DNA of 64,000 nucleotides from Welwitschia mirabilis. Its lineage: Eukaryota > Gnetophyta > Gnetopsida > Welwitschiales. The notes below the pieces were generated by a model that was not told the origin of the DNA, did not search any database, and saw only the letters and a program-made list of their open reading frames with translations. Numbering within the stretch: the first letter of the stretch is position 1; each line of letters starts with the position of its first letter. Location: assembly GCA_051453625.1 (NCBI GenBank), contig JBOZIK010000001.1, positions 82,609,564-82,673,563 on the forward strand. The letters run 5' to 3'. This document shows, piece by piece, positions 32,548 through 44,460 of this stretch. A program made the position numbers and the translations under genes.

Positions 32548-33340
32548 TCACTGAATCAAGAATAACATAAACCATAAGAGATATAAATAGTATTAATAAA
32601 TAAAAGAAACAAAGCTTGTATTGATGATATAACTAGCATATGGGTCATAAGATAGCCATACCTCAATGAAGGATGCACAACCCAATACCAAGAAAGAGTT
32701 TTCCCATAACTCACAAGATGGATATTCCATCCTTTGATCTCTTATCATGAGACTTTCTAATGCATTAAAGATGATAGAAGGATTAAAGAAGAGGTTTATT
32801 TATAAAGCAAAGAAGACATAATTGTTATTAAAAATGCATTAAAAAACATGCTAAAATTAGAGAAAGAAATAATTAAAATAAACTGAGGTTAGTCAATCAT
32901 TTTAGGTGTTGTCCTATTTGTAGTGGGAATAACATAGGAGACAATGGTACATGAGTCATCATTTATCATCTTGCATGTTGTAGAGGTGACCATGGAGATG
33001 AAACCTTCTTTGAAAAGATGACTTTAGTGGTTCTAACTCTAGTCTATATCAGCACTTCTATGTGGCTTGTACAGTGTTGTCATCCTACCTATTATGACAG
33101 TTTTTTTTTTTTTAATCTTTTCAACTAAAGAGAAGCTAGCCTTCAGCATTATTGATCCTCATTCAAATCACTGAGCATCAAAATGTGCTTGAAATGCCTC
33201 TAAACATGTCAAGAATTGCATATTTTAATGATCATTTATCAATTCTTCATAATCCTTAGAATTGCATCTAAACCTGTGTAAATGCCCTTCAAAATAGTTC
33301 ATAATACTTCATCAAATATTTACAATTTGATTGTGCATCA
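32548..33340 (-). repeat. Ath-B: Athila 3' LTR, partial
   Basis: Starts inside the LTR (TCACTGAATCAAGAATAAC aligns with 29475 in the Ath-A LTR) and runs to the end GTGCATCA, with a polypurine tract next to it. The outer third of the LTR is missing or replaced. It includes GTCATCCTACCTATTATGAC (33079-33098), one member of the recurrent hairpin family. Confidence 0.82.
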
Positions 33341-33354
33341 TGGATCCCCACTTA
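33341..33354 (-). promoter_or_regulatory. Ath-B polypurine tract
   Basis: Reverse-strand TAAGTGGGGATCCA directly precedes the LTR start TGATGCAC; the run GTGGGGA is the best-preserved polypurine tract among the five Athila copies. Confidence 0.82.
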
Positions 33355-33523
33355 GCCTTTATTAGTCCTTGATAAAACCAGATGTACAACGATAATTAAG
33401 AACTAAATTTTCTTAAAAAATCAATTTGAAAATTATAAAATAGCTCATAAATAATCTCAAACATATCACATAGCAGAATAAAATGTAATACATCATTTGT
33501 ATAGAGTGGATATTACAAAAATT

Positions 33524-34127
33524 NNNNNNNNNNNNNNNNNNNNNNNNNNNNNNNNNNNNNNNNNNNNNNNNNNNNNNNNNNNNNNNNNNNNNNNNNNNNN
33601 NNNNNNNNNNNNNNNNNNNNNNNNNNNNNNNNNNNNNNNNNNNNNNNNNNNNNNNNNNNNNNNNNNNNNNNNNNNNNNNNNNNNNNNNNNNNNNNNNNNN
33701 NNNNNNNNNNNNNNNNNNNNNNNNNNNNNNNNNNNNNNNNNNNNNNNNNNNNNNNNNNNNNNNNNNNNNNNNNNNNNNNNNNNNNNNNNNNNNNNNNNNN
33801 NNNNNNNNNNNNNNNNNNNNNNNNNNNNNNNNNNNNNNNNNNNNNNNNNNNNNNNNNNNNNNNNNNNNNNNNNNNNNNNNNNNNNNNNNNNNNNNNNNNN
33901 NNNNNNNNNNNNNNNNNNNNNNNNNNNNNNNNNNNNNNNNNNNNNNNNNNNNNNNNNNNNNNNNNNNNNNNNNNNNNNNNNNNNNNNNNNNNNNNNNNNN
34001 NNNNNNNNNNNNNNNNNNNNNNNNNNNNNNNNNNNNNNNNNNNNNNNNNNNNNNNNNNNNNNNNNNNNNNNNNNNNNNNNNNNNNNNNNNNNNNNNNNNN
34101 NNNNNNNNNNNNNNNNNNNNNNNNNNN
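33524..34127. other. assembly gap, 604 N
   Basis: In the Ath-A 3' non-coding region the words flanking this gap are only about 210 bases apart (30465 to 30676). The gap is either over-sized or hides an extra insertion of roughly 400 bases in Ath-B. Confidence 0.9.
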
Positions 34128-35439
34128 AGAAAATGTCACATTTGAAAAAGAGATGTAGGAAATATTATGATAAACATGAAAAGGATAGGTAATGAAAATT
34201 TACTAATTGGAATGAAGCAGATCCATGAGTGTCCAATAAATGTGCCTTTACAAAAATGATTAAGAATAGTGTTTAGAACTCCAAAATATTAAAAATGAAC
34301 ATCATAAAATTTTTAAGAAAACTCATCTAAGTAAGAAATCAACTTTTTTTTGAAAATTATACAAGAAAACCATTAAATGTTAAGGCCCTAACATGATTAA
34401 AAAATACAGAAATAAGTTTGAAATAATTAATGAATCAAACAAAGAAAGCAAAATTAATGGACATAAAGAACATAAAGAAGATAGCCTACTTACCCTAATT
34501 TTTAACCTAGTAGACACCCTTGAAAGAAATCATAACATCACTTAATTTAAAATGCATGACTATAAAAATCCTATTTGATAAGGTAGTAATTATGATAATG
34601 CTAAAGATTAAATGTTTTAAATAATGAATGATAAGTTCAAAGAGTTGCTCAAAAATGAGCTTACCTACTTACATCTTAAAACAAACACTTAAATCCTCAA
34701 AAAATAAAATGATCATATGGAAATACTAAGAGTCTAGGAAATAAAAAATATCTCTAATAGCATCAGGAACACCAATAATTCCATAGTCTTAAAGTTTTTA
34801 TTATTTTATTATCCATGATAAGTGAAGTGCAACCATAGTCAGAGGATTATAAACCTATAAAGCATGGCCAACTAACCTCCCAGTGGAGTTCCCACAGCTA
34901 CCATATTCCAGTATCAATAACCCTTCTTGAGAAAAGTTTCTTTAGTGCACTTATGGTAGGACATCATGGTCTTATTTCACTCTTTTCTTCTTTCTCTCTT
35001 TATTTCTTAATTTTTGTTTACCCTTATGAAAAAAAGATGAATTTCACATGATTAAACACTCTAAAAGATGAATATGAAGTAATAAGATAAAAGATAGACA
35101 AGAAAATCTTTAGACAATCTAAGATCTTTCATCCTTGAGAAAAAAATTAAAAATAAAGCATCTTCCTTTAAAACAAAATTCATAGATATGTAAATGTTTT
35201 AAGATTGGCTAAATCCATTTTACCACTATAAAATGCCCAAGTACAAAGATTAGTTATGGAAATAAAGTAAAAATAGTAGTCATGTTTAAAAGATGATGAA
35301 GTAACATCATAATAAACTCCAAAGGAATAACCTAATAGAAAATTCAAACAAAGGTAGAAAATAAGTTTTCCTCATTAAGGGGAATCTCCAAGGTGCATGC
35401 TTCTATCATGTTTATATCAAAAGGTTTTTTGTTTTTTTT
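34128..35439 (-). other. Ath-B 3' non-coding region
   Basis: Collinear with the Ath-A region at 30676-31974, including GCATGGCCAACTAACCTCC near 34862 and GACATCATGGTCTTATTT near 34958. A pyrimidine tract follows (34978-35012). No coding text was seen. Confidence 0.75.
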
Positions 35440-36430
35440 AACCTTTGTCTATTAACTTTCTGAATTTCTTTAGTGGCTAAGTTAAAAATATCAGTAGAGT
35501 TATTAGAATGTACTTTCTTAATAAGTTAAGGACCTAACCATTTTGAGGTAAACTTGTTATGTAGAAGATGCACTTTAGTATTTTATAATAAGACTAGTTA
35601 ACCAAGTTGAAAGTTCTTATCGATCAATTTTTATCATGTCTAAACTTATTTTGAGCTTTATAAATAAGTTGATAATGAATATATTGATTTCATTTTTGAT
35701 CTAAATGATATAATTGAGCTAAGAAATTTTTAATATTTTGTTTTCATAAGGTTAAGTAATGTGTAGAACAAAAAGAATTATAATAAACATCAATAGGCAA
35801 ACAAGTTCATAATATAAAAATCCAAGTGAATTGCACCAAGTTGTACAGTAAGTCCAAAGAACATTATTCATTTTGAAAGCCTATGACTTCTTATTAGTAG
35901 AAACAAGTTTTTGAAGCATTTTTTTTTAATTAGCATTTTTCAGCTTATCCATAAGTTTGAGGATGATAAGCATAAGCTAATTGACATTCTATTTAAATGA
36001 ATAAAAGAATTTTTATTGAATAATAATTAATGAAATGAGTTCACTGATCACTAATAATTATTCAAGGAAAGCTAAAACATTGAAAATTTTGAGTTCTAAC
36101 AAACTTACAAATAGTTCAAGAATTATTTAAAGAAGTAGAAATTGCTTCAACCCATTTAATCACATAATCTATAGCCATTAAAATGTAATTTTCGTATTCA
36201 TAAGGTGGTTTAATTAGGCCTATGAGATTGATTCCATAATAGTCAAAAGGTTCATACTTAAGAATAAGTTCTAGGAACATTTCCTATGATCATGAAAGGC
36301 TACAAAAACATTAACATGTATCACATCTTCTAGCATAATTGAAAGAGTTTTGAAAAAGACTAGGTCAATAAAATGCAAAGTGAAGAATTTTCATGATTAT
36401 TCTCTGAATATTGAAATATCTACTACAAAC
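35440..36430 (-). pseudogene. Ath-B integrase remnant
   Basis: The reverse strand carries the C-terminal domain (35440-35720), collinear with Ath-A. The core region (35730-36330) is recognisable as ILMAIDYVIKWVEAISTSLN near 36150-36210, with degraded IISD-type text near 36040. The 5' part toward the zinc domain lies near 36330-36430. It is heavily frameshifted. Athila-type integrase is indicated by the match to the better preserved Ath-E copy. Confidence 0.78.
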
Positions 36431-36890
36431 ACTACTATGATAAAGATAAATGATATTACATTTTTCCCATTCTCGTAGACATTTTCTCATAATTTGATCT
36501 TTAAACCTAGGATAAAGATGATGCATTATCTACTCCTATTCATCTATTCTATAGAAAAATGATTTTCTTTGATTATGAATCCAATTTTATGGTGTTTTTA
36601 AAGTAATAAAATAATTAACAATATTAACTTACCATGGAGGGGAATGAGTAGAAGATACAATAAATAGTTATTAATTNNNNNNNNNNGAAGAAAGGTGCTA
36701 TAAGTGATATACTACATTATTATGTTTTTCTACCATATTTATGATGGTAATATTGAATTCTTGCATTAAGAGGATCAATCAGATCAACCTAGTACTAAAA
36801 TATTTCTTAGTTATGAGGTATTTAATTACTACATGATCTGTATAAACATTTGTATGGAATCCTAAAAGACAATATCTAAGAGTATTGAGG
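36431..36890 (-). pseudogene. Ath-B RNase H C-terminal remnant
   Basis: Reverse-strand text TNVYTDHVVIKYLITKKYFS followed by LILLMQEFNITIIN matches the end of Athila RNase H (YTDHAALKYLxxKKD ... WILLLQEFD). It stops at 36890 where an Ath-C LTR begins. A 10-base N run lies at 36677-36686. The remaining RNase H and reverse transcriptase are not found on the far side of Ath-C, so they were lost with part of the Ath-C 5' LTR. Confidence 0.82.
36677..36686. other. assembly gap, 10 N
   Basis: Short placeholder inside the RNase H/integrase linker of Ath-B. Confidence 0.95.
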
Positions 36891-37132
36891 TGTTGCAATC
36901 CATGTTTATGTTCTAATTATAATATTCTACAGATCAATATTAACTTGAAACATCTGAAAAACTAAATATCTAATTGCATATAATACACATTTGTATAGTA
37001 AGATTAACCCAAATATCATACACTTAGAAAAGACTTTCAAAAGAGAATATGAAAAATTGCTTTCATAAAGAGAAGAATAAATATTTTAAAATTTTTCTTT
37101 GAAAGAAATAAAATTAAACAATGCAAAGATAA

Positions 37133-37222
37133 ACATGAAATGCAATGCAATGTAATGAAATGAATGCAATGTAATGAAATGAATGCAATATAATAAATGC
37201 AATTCTAATGCAATGAATTAAT
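37133..37222. repeat. ATGCA/ATGAA pentamer microsatellite in the Ath-C LTR
   Basis: Short words such as TGCAATGCAATG, TAATGAAATGAATGCAATG and TAATAAATGCAAT repeat for about 90 bases. The tract is absent from the visible part of the 5' LTR, which is cut just before it. Confidence 0.8.
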
Positions 37223-37798
37223 TAAAATTTCAATATACTATCACTTAGATTGGTTGTAATAACTTATTTCAATTACAAATTCATATCACTTAAATTACAA
37301 ATAAGATAATCTATAAGGAAGAACAATAAAACATTTGAAAATATTTTGATTTAATTAATACTTTTATTAATAAAATTTAAGTACATCCACTTATGATAAT
37401 AACTACTCAATAAAAGATTCTCTGCCTAACATAAAGGCGGTCCTTCTCACAAGTAGAATTGATCTCCTTACCTTTAACAATCTCTAATTATTACAAGAAT
37501 ATAAATAACAAAGGATGATGTTTAATAGGATCTAAAAGGGCCTATTTATAGGTTGGGATAGGTTGCTAAAGGGTGTGAAATGAAGAGGGGTAAGTTAGAT
37601 CCACTCTTTCATAACAATTTAATTAACTTTACAAATTATTTTGAGTGTTGTCCCTCATGTCATCCTCATAACAAAGAGGACGATACACCATCTGCCAACT
37701 AATGTTTAGCACATGTTAAAAAAGCTGATTATTATATTGATCGTCATTCCCATGATATAGAGGATGACCATAATTTTTTTACCATCATTTCCTTTATC

Positions 37799-37818
37799 AT
37801 CCTCACTACAGTGAGGAT
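37799..37818. repeat. perfect hairpin ATCCTCAC-TACA-GTGAGGAT
   Basis: Eight-base perfect arms with a four-base loop inside the Ath-C LTR (nine-base arms if the loop is shortened). It is the cleanest member of a hairpin family whose arms carry GTCATCC or ATCCTC and which recurs in the other Athila LTRs and leaders. Confidence 0.85.
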
Positions 37819-38006
37819 TACCAATATATCTTTATCACTTTGCTTTGATTAATCATTATCAAAAATGGCTTCTTATGTGGAATATTATTAAATATTTTCA
37901 CTTGTATGGTTTGTAGAATTTACATAAATCCTTTGAAGAACTTGTTAATAGAACCTAAAAAGGTACTCCACAAGTGTATTAAATAGGTCAAATTGGCATT
38001 ATAACA

Positions 38007-38020
38007 TAGTCTCCCACTTA
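38007..38020 (-). promoter_or_regulatory. Ath-C polypurine tract
   Basis: Reverse-strand TAAGTGGGAGACTA directly precedes the LTR start TGTTATAATGCC, at the same position as the tracts of the other copies. Confidence 0.78.
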
Positions 38021-39439
38021 TCATTTGTCAGTCCTTGATAAAGTAAGTAAATAACAAGTTACAAGCCAATTGAGGAAAGAAACTCAAAACATGTATATCA
38101 TTTAGAATTAAGAGTATAACATGTGAAATACATCTATGCAAAATAATAATTAAAATTGATATATATTATAAATCATTAAGTTTAACATCATGTAAAAGTT
38201 GCATAAGTAAAAAAGAAAAGGTAAAGTAGGATAAGAATTTTATGATTACAAAGTTAAGTAAAATAAAAGGTTATACAAAGGAAGATTGTTAAAGAAAAGG
38301 AGAATATTAATACTATCATATAAAAGGATGGTCAAGGTAGACATGATTTTTTTTAATGTATAATAATCAAGTTATGAAAAATGTAAAAAATATACTAGAA
38401 AATGATAAAGTCCTAACTATTATTTTGGAAGAGGTAAGAAAAATGATTTTGATAAGATAAACCCTTAAACTAAAATAAGATAAAAAGAAAAATAAGAAGA
38501 CAGAACATGAAGAAAATTAAATTTTTTCCTAAAATTCAAACTTAGGAAAATTTCTTAGTAACGTTATAAAGCGACTTCATATAAAAATGCATTATTCAAT
38601 ATAAAACACCATAGAATACCATTCAAAAGGGTAGTATTGATGATAATACCTATTAATTATATTTATCAAGGTATTAAGTCATGTTTGGACTATGGTTCAA
38701 TCCATCTTTAGCTATGAAGACCATAGTACTTTGTTAAGAAATCATTCAATAATCAATATACTTATATGCTCATGAAGTCTGTGCCTCAGAGTGATGGGAG
38801 CTTTAGTCAATGGGGTGTTAAACAACACCGTTCATCATTATGAGGGGAGTGCAACCATTGACAAGAGAATAAGAACCTATAAGCTGAAGCTAAATCATAA
38901 CCAACTAATCCTCTGATAAAGTTCCTATAGCTATAAAAACATACAACGAAAGGTCCCTCTTAAGAAAATTTACTCTAGTATATTTACAATAGTACATCAT
39001 GGTATAATTATAAGAGGGTGATTCATTTTTATTTTTCTTTCCTTTTTTTTTAAATATTTCCCTCTTTCTTTTTCATTTTTTAAATTCTTTTTCTTGACTT
39101 AGACTCCTTATTTTTTACAGCATTGATTAATCATTAGAATGATAAAGTAATAAAGTAAATGACTGAAATTAAGCATCAGATTAACATAATTAATATTTTA
39201 CCATAAAATAACTAATAAGATTAATTGTAGATATTGGAATATATTAAGATTGGCTGAAACCAATATTTATCACATGAAAACACAAAGTAAAGAATTACTT
39301 AATCATGGTAAAACCTATGGACATCAAACATAAATCAAGTTAAAGATGATCAAGTAATCTCATAGCTTAAATCAAGAAATAAAGCTAAGAAATCATTTAG
39401 TAGATGGTCAAGGAAAAATATTCATTTTTACAAAGAGGA
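38021..39439 (-). other. Ath-C 3' non-coding region
   Basis: Collinear with the other copies: ACCAACTAATCCTCTGATAA near 38898, GTACATCATGGTATAATT near 38991, and a pyrimidine tract near 39026-39105. No coding text is visible. Confidence 0.72.
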
Positions 39440-39740
39440 TCTTCAAAATTAATTACTTTTATCATGTTCAAGATATAGTAATAATCATCTAGAGATGTAT
39501 AACATTTTAACCTTTGTCCATTTACTATTTATATTTTTTAAGTTTGAAGATTAGAGATCTTAATAGAGCCATTAGAATATACCCTTTTAACATGATAAGG
39601 ATCAAGAAATTTGGAGGTTAGCTTATTATGTATAGGATGTACTCAATTATTATGCAAAATCACAAATTAACATGTGTCTATAAGTTTAGCAATTTTGTCC
39701 TTGACTACTGGTTTAATTATAGGATTAAGTAAAGCTTTCT
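39440..39740 (-). pseudogene. Ath-C integrase C-terminal remnant
   Basis: Reverse-strand text HNKLTSKFLDPYHVKRVYSN followed by GSIKISNL is the C-terminal domain of Athila integrase, collinear with 31975-32180. Beyond a 48-base N run at 39831-39878 the text is already protease-side sequence. The integrase core, RNase H and reverse transcriptase of this copy are therefore deleted. Confidence 0.8.
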
Positions 39741-39830
39741 CTTAGGAAGGTTAAAGTTGAGAACTAATGATCAATGGCTTATTAGGAGTATTATTTGAGA
39801 ACATGTATTTCAAGCCATTGGGTAAGTCTT

Positions 39831-39878
39831 NNNNNNNNNNNNNNNNNNNNNNNNNNNNNNNNNNNNNNNNNNNNNNNN
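39831..39878. other. assembly gap, 48 N, at a pol deletion
   Basis: The left flank is integrase C-terminal side and the right flank is the linker before protease. About 3 kb of pol is missing relative to Ath-E, far more than the gap length. This is either a real deletion or a mis-joined gap. Confidence 0.85.
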
Positions 39879-40077
39879 AAAGATTTTCAATGGATTTTAC
39901 ATGTTTGATATCATAATTAAGTATGGGTTTAAAGTCCTCATGAACATCATTATTGAAAGAGTGGTTTAATAGATTTAAGTTGAAGTTCTAAGGATTAGAG
40001 GATTTTCAAGATTTAAGAATAATAGAAGGTTCTTCCTCATCCTCAAACAAGGTAAAGTTATGTAATGAAAGGATCCT

Positions 40078-40500
40078 TTATTCCAAAGGATGATGTTGAA
40101 CTAACATTGATGAACTAACTTTTTCTTCTATGTTTAGTTCATCTTTCATTTCTTTTTCAATAGCATCTAATAGTATGATACTAAATTTTTTATTGTATGT
40201 ATGACATTCCATCATCCCTATGTGAGTATTAATTACAAAATAAGCTGTTGCACAAAAGTATCTTCCTAAAAGTAGAGGGTATTCACCATTATGTTTAACC
40301 TCAATGATGACCACATCTATAAGATAGAAAGCTTTTTCAATTTAAATCACTAAACCTTTGATTAGTTTTATAGTTTTTTTAATTAATGCATCAACCAATT
40401 CCAATACTATTTTGGTAGGTTTAATTCTTCCTTCTAATCCAAGCTTTTTATAAATATGTGAAGGCATAATATTGACACTTGCTCCTATATCTATTATAGA
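40078..40500 (-). pseudogene. Ath-C retropepsin-like protease remnant
   Basis: Reverse-strand text VVIIEVKHNGEYPLLLGRYF followed by CATAYFVINTHIGMMECHTY is the C-terminal half of an Athila-type protease (VLDMxxDxxxPLILGRPFLATxxAxIDVxxGxL). GVSVNIMPSHIYKKLGLEG-like text near 40440-40480 corresponds to the region just after the active site, with the DxGxS box itself degraded. Homologues lie at 44144-44341, 51000-51266 and 63093-63480. It ends with an acidic linker (EKEMKDELNIEEK). Confidence 0.85.
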
Positions 40501-41542
40501 TTTCTTGATTTTCTTATTTTATTTTAAAATAACACTAACATTGACTACTCCTAAATCTTTAAAATTAGGACATTTTTTAGAAACTAAGTTGAAAAGAGAT
40601 TCTACAATGAATACTTTACTTAGAATTACTCTCTTTTGTTTTCTTTTTACTAAGTCCTTCCAAACTTTGTTGTAATTGGGATTGTCTTGAAGGATTTTCC
40701 AAAAGGGTAATTTGATAGTAACATCATTCATAATTGCTTTTAAATACTCATCATAAGTTGGATTATTATTTAATCTTTCTAGTCATGGAGTAGTCTTCTC
40801 CTTGGGATTTTGGTTACTATTGTTAGATTTAGAAAAGTTTAGTTGATCAATAATTTTAATATCATCTTCTTGCAGTTTTTATTTATTGTCAAAAGTTAAA
40901 GGTTTCTCTTAAGAAGTAGTGTTATGTCCACTTCTAGTTACTACTTTTCAATCTTTCTTTACATCATTAGAGTTTGGAATATTTTAAGCGGTAAGTGATC
41001 CTTAAGATCTTTTATTTCCTAACATGTTTTGACAAAGGAGGCCAATTAAATTTTCTAAGTTTTTATTCTAATTTTCTAAGATTTCATTGGTGATATCTTG
41101 TATCTTTTTTAGTTCATCCATCATTTCTCTATAAGGATCATTTTGATTATAGTTGGAAAAATTGGATTGAGAGTTATGACTTTTGTACTTGTTGTCAAAT
41201 GAAGGTTGGAAAGATGTTAAAGATTTATTATTTTTTTATGGATGTTGTTGGTTGTCTTCAAAGTTATTTATCCTTTAATTGAATGCATAAACTTTATTAA
41301 ATATGACCTCTCTACAAGTTGGTAAATCTGGGCATTCCTTGATAGAGTGATAGTTTTCATTACATATTTCACAATGGTTAAATTAATTTAGAAATTTTGC
41401 ATCAGTTAAAGCTTTTTTGTAGCTCTTTAATATGCTGGTAAGATCACTAAGTAAGGTGTTAACCTTTAATTATTCTTCTTCATGTTGCACATTTTTTGAG
41501 TTTTTAAGCATTTCACCTACAATTCTAGTGTCTTTACATATA
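40501..41542 (-). pseudogene. Ath-C gag C-terminal part with intact zinc knuckle
   Basis: Reverse-strand Gag text. A CCHC knuckle at 41332-41373 reads CEICNENYHSIKEC with all four ligands present (C-x2-C-x4-H-x4-C), followed by PDLPTC. This is the only intact knuckle in the window. Text between 40519 and 40731 (NDVTIKLPFWKILQDNPNYN) continues toward protease. A 799-base N run truncates the N-terminal side at 41543. Confidence 0.8.
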
Positions 41543-42341
41543 NNNNNNNNNNNNNNNNNNNNNNNNNNNNNNNNNNNNNNNNNNNNNNNNNNNNNNNNNN
41601 NNNNNNNNNNNNNNNNNNNNNNNNNNNNNNNNNNNNNNNNNNNNNNNNNNNNNNNNNNNNNNNNNNNNNNNNNNNNNNNNNNNNNNNNNNNNNNNNNNNN
41701 NNNNNNNNNNNNNNNNNNNNNNNNNNNNNNNNNNNNNNNNNNNNNNNNNNNNNNNNNNNNNNNNNNNNNNNNNNNNNNNNNNNNNNNNNNNNNNNNNNNN
41801 NNNNNNNNNNNNNNNNNNNNNNNNNNNNNNNNNNNNNNNNNNNNNNNNNNNNNNNNNNNNNNNNNNNNNNNNNNNNNNNNNNNNNNNNNNNNNNNNNNNN
41901 NNNNNNNNNNNNNNNNNNNNNNNNNNNNNNNNNNNNNNNNNNNNNNNNNNNNNNNNNNNNNNNNNNNNNNNNNNNNNNNNNNNNNNNNNNNNNNNNNNNN
42001 NNNNNNNNNNNNNNNNNNNNNNNNNNNNNNNNNNNNNNNNNNNNNNNNNNNNNNNNNNNNNNNNNNNNNNNNNNNNNNNNNNNNNNNNNNNNNNNNNNNN
42101 NNNNNNNNNNNNNNNNNNNNNNNNNNNNNNNNNNNNNNNNNNNNNNNNNNNNNNNNNNNNNNNNNNNNNNNNNNNNNNNNNNNNNNNNNNNNNNNNNNNN
42201 NNNNNNNNNNNNNNNNNNNNNNNNNNNNNNNNNNNNNNNNNNNNNNNNNNNNNNNNNNNNNNNNNNNNNNNNNNNNNNNNNNNNNNNNNNNNNNNNNNNN
42301 NNNNNNNNNNNNNNNNNNNNNNNNNNNNNNNNNNNNNNNNN
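41543..42341. other. assembly gap, 799 N
   Basis: The gap hides the central Gag region of Ath-C. Collinear Gag sequence resumes on the right. Confidence 0.95.
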
Positions 42342-42720
42342 AATTCTTTGCTTTTCCTTTCAAGGTAAATGGAAAGACTATCATGTAGGTCCTATCTAAA
42401 ATTTTATTTTTCCCATTTGCTGAGGTACGATGAGTTATTTAATATCAGTTATATGTTGGAATGGATCTTCATCAGGTTCTCTAGAAAAGATAGGATAAGC
42501 ATTTAAGTTTTTTAACTCTACATCATCTCCAAGGGGTAGGTTAAATGGGTTTTGAAGTTCCCTCTTTTTGTTGGCTAACATATCCTTTAAAGTAACATTT
42601 GAATTAGAAGATTTATTGGATGCCATAGAGTTAAGAGTATTAGGATGATTAGGCAAAAGAGGAGAGGCAAGATTTTTAGTAGAATTTGGTTTATTTTCAG
42701 AAATCTTCTAAGACTTAGGA
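42342..42720 (-). pseudogene. Ath-C gag N-terminal part
   Basis: Reverse-strand text SNVTLKDMLANKKRELQNPF, then DDVELKNLNAYPIFSREPDE and DPFQHITDIK, is the N-terminal Athila Gag segment. Related text is found in reverse at 45794-46084 and forward near 49270-49400. DPFQHITDI corresponds to the conserved NEDPxxHLxxF motif. It reads without a stop for about 70 residues and is the best-preserved Gag N-terminus here. Confidence 0.82.
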
Positions 42721-43373
42721 GTATGTAAATAAGAAATAGTAAATGCAAAAAAATCATCTTACTTAATTAAAGAAATGAAAATTTCTTTCTTACCTCGAGT
42801 TCTTGAATTAAAATCCATCAAACCTTCTTTTATTGCTTCATTGAGAAAATATTTTTCATAAGTATATTTGCCTTTGCTTATATTTACCATTACCCTATAA
42901 GATCAATTTATGTTAAACAAACTTCTTTACATTTAGGTGGCATCAATCTCCAAGATCACTTAAAAGTGGAAGAAGTGGGATCTACCAAATGAATGTGGTA
43001 ATCACTTAAATTACATGAAGCACAAAGTCTAGGCCAAGCTTGTTGCAAATAATAATCAATATGGTAATCCCCAAGATCACATGAAGTATGAGGGATAGAC
43101 CTAATAGATTGCTGAATTGAAATATGAATTCTTAAAATTGCACTTGAAAGTAAAGAAAGTAAAATTTGAAAAAATAAAAATTATAATTTACAAGAAAGAA
43201 AATTAAATTACACTCTAAATGGATAATTAAATAATTACTTGTAGACCAAAATGTAATCAAGTATTTACAAGTAGATTCAGAAGGATAAAATACAACACTA
43301 CTTAAACAAACAAATTGAAATGAATTCAAAATACTTACTTGAGTAATGACAATCTTCCTTTTCTCTTAAAGTC
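42721..43373 (-). other. Ath-C leader between primer site and gag
   Basis: AT-rich untranslated leader. No motif was recognised beyond short direct words shared with the Ath-B leader (46100-46700). Confidence 0.6.
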
Positions 43374-43392
43374 TTTCCTGACAATAGTGCTA
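43374..43392 (-). promoter_or_regulatory. Ath-C primer-binding site (tRNA-Asp type)
   Basis: Reverse-strand TAGCACTATTGTCAGGAAA lies a few bases after the LTR end. It matches the Athila-type primer site TGGCGCCGTTGCCGGGGAA after several G-to-A and C-to-T changes. Confidence 0.8.
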
Positions 43393-43395
43393 AAA

Positions 43396-43648
43396 TGTTA
43401 TGATGTGTATTTATGCTTTTAATTCCAATATTCTAAAGATCAAATTTAACTTGCAATACCTAAAATGCTAAATATCTGATTACACATAATACACATTTGT
43501 ATATTGGAATTGACCCAAAAGTCGTATACTTAGAGAAGACTTTCAAAAGAAAATATGAAAAATTGCTTTCATAAAGAGAAGAATAAATATTTTAAACTTT
43601 TTCTTTGAAATAAATAAAATTAAATAAATAAAATTAAATAATGTAAAG
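43396..43648 (-). repeat. Ath-C: Athila 5' LTR, truncated
   Basis: Starts TGTTATGATGTGTATTTATG and matches the first 240 bases of the 3' LTR (36891-37135). It then switches at about 43648 (AATGTAAAG to GGAGATTAAG) into Ath-B protease-side text. The missing 850 bases and the missing Ath-B reverse transcriptase fit one deletion across the Ath-C/Ath-B border. Confidence 0.85.
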
Positions 43649-44460
43649 GGAGATTAAGATTGATTCTTATTCAGGGAAGAGATTTTTGTTGATTATTAGA
43701 GGTTTGTTCCAATTATTATAGAGGAAAATATACTTCAGTTCATTAGGAATATTTTTTAGATTCAAACTAAGATTTTTAATGTCTATTATAAACTCATGTA
43801 GTGGATGATCTTGCTCAAAGTATGGGTTTTTGATTTTAGTGGATCATCATAAAGTATAGATTCATATAACATTAGTCATCTTTCTCCAAGTGGATAATGT
43901 TTTAGAAATAAGATTGGTTTGATTTTATTTTTTATATTCCATTCATTACATATCTCTTTTTCAACTACATTAAAAACTCTAGTTGAAAACCTTTTTTTTT
44001 TAGGTAATACTCCATCATCCCTATTCTTATATCAGTAACGCAATGGATTACTACACAAAAGGCTCTTCTTAGAAGAAATGGATAACATCCATTATATTCA
44101 ACTTCTATTACAACCACACCTATTAAATAGAATGCCTTTTAATTTAAATCACTAAATCTTTAGTGACTCCTAAGGGTTTCTTAACTAATGTATCTACTAA
44201 TTCTAAGATAATCTGACTAGAATCTATTCTACCTTCTAAACTGAGTCTCTTATAAATGTGTAATGGCATTATTTTGACACTCACTCTAATCTTAATTAAA
44301 GCCCTTTTTATTCTATTGTTTTTCTCTAATGTAATACTCATAGTTACAACTTCTAGATCTTTAAATTTTTGAGTTTTTTATAATTCTAAATTCATTAGAG
44401 ATTAATATAAAAATACTTTGCTAGGAATAACTTGTTTTTATTTTATTCTTATTAAGTTTT
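43649..44460 (-). pseudogene. Ath-B protease and protease-RT linker remnant
   Basis: The reverse strand carries the linker before reverse transcriptase (43649-43970), then protease. SVKIMPLHIYKRLSLEGRID near 44220-44280 is text that follows the DxGxS active site; LVDTLVKKPLGVTKDLVI near 44144-44200 comes next. The C-terminal VVIEVKYNGCYPFLL-like text near 44070-44110 is degraded. It continues Ath-B on the far side of Ath-C and lies in the same orientation. Confidence 0.78.

Larger units (their letters stand above)
36891..38006 (-). repeat. Ath-C: Athila 3' LTR
   Basis: On the forward strand it reads TGTTGCAATCCATGTTTATG through to GGCATTATAACA. It pairs with the partial 5' LTR at 43396-43648: both share AATACACATTTGTATA and GACTTTCAAAAG and, further in, GAAAAATTGCTTTCATAAAG. 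A polypurine tract lies on its right. It interrupts the Ath-B RNase H. Three small hairpins built on GTCATCC/GGATGAC lie at 37659-37684, 37743-37768 and 37799-37818. Confidence 0.87.

Noticed and set aside
41432-42388. Frames of more than 300 codons spanning the 799-N gap (and likewise across 33524-34127, 51782-52106 and 56831-57754)
   Set aside because: They are produced by reading through N and contain almost no real sequence.
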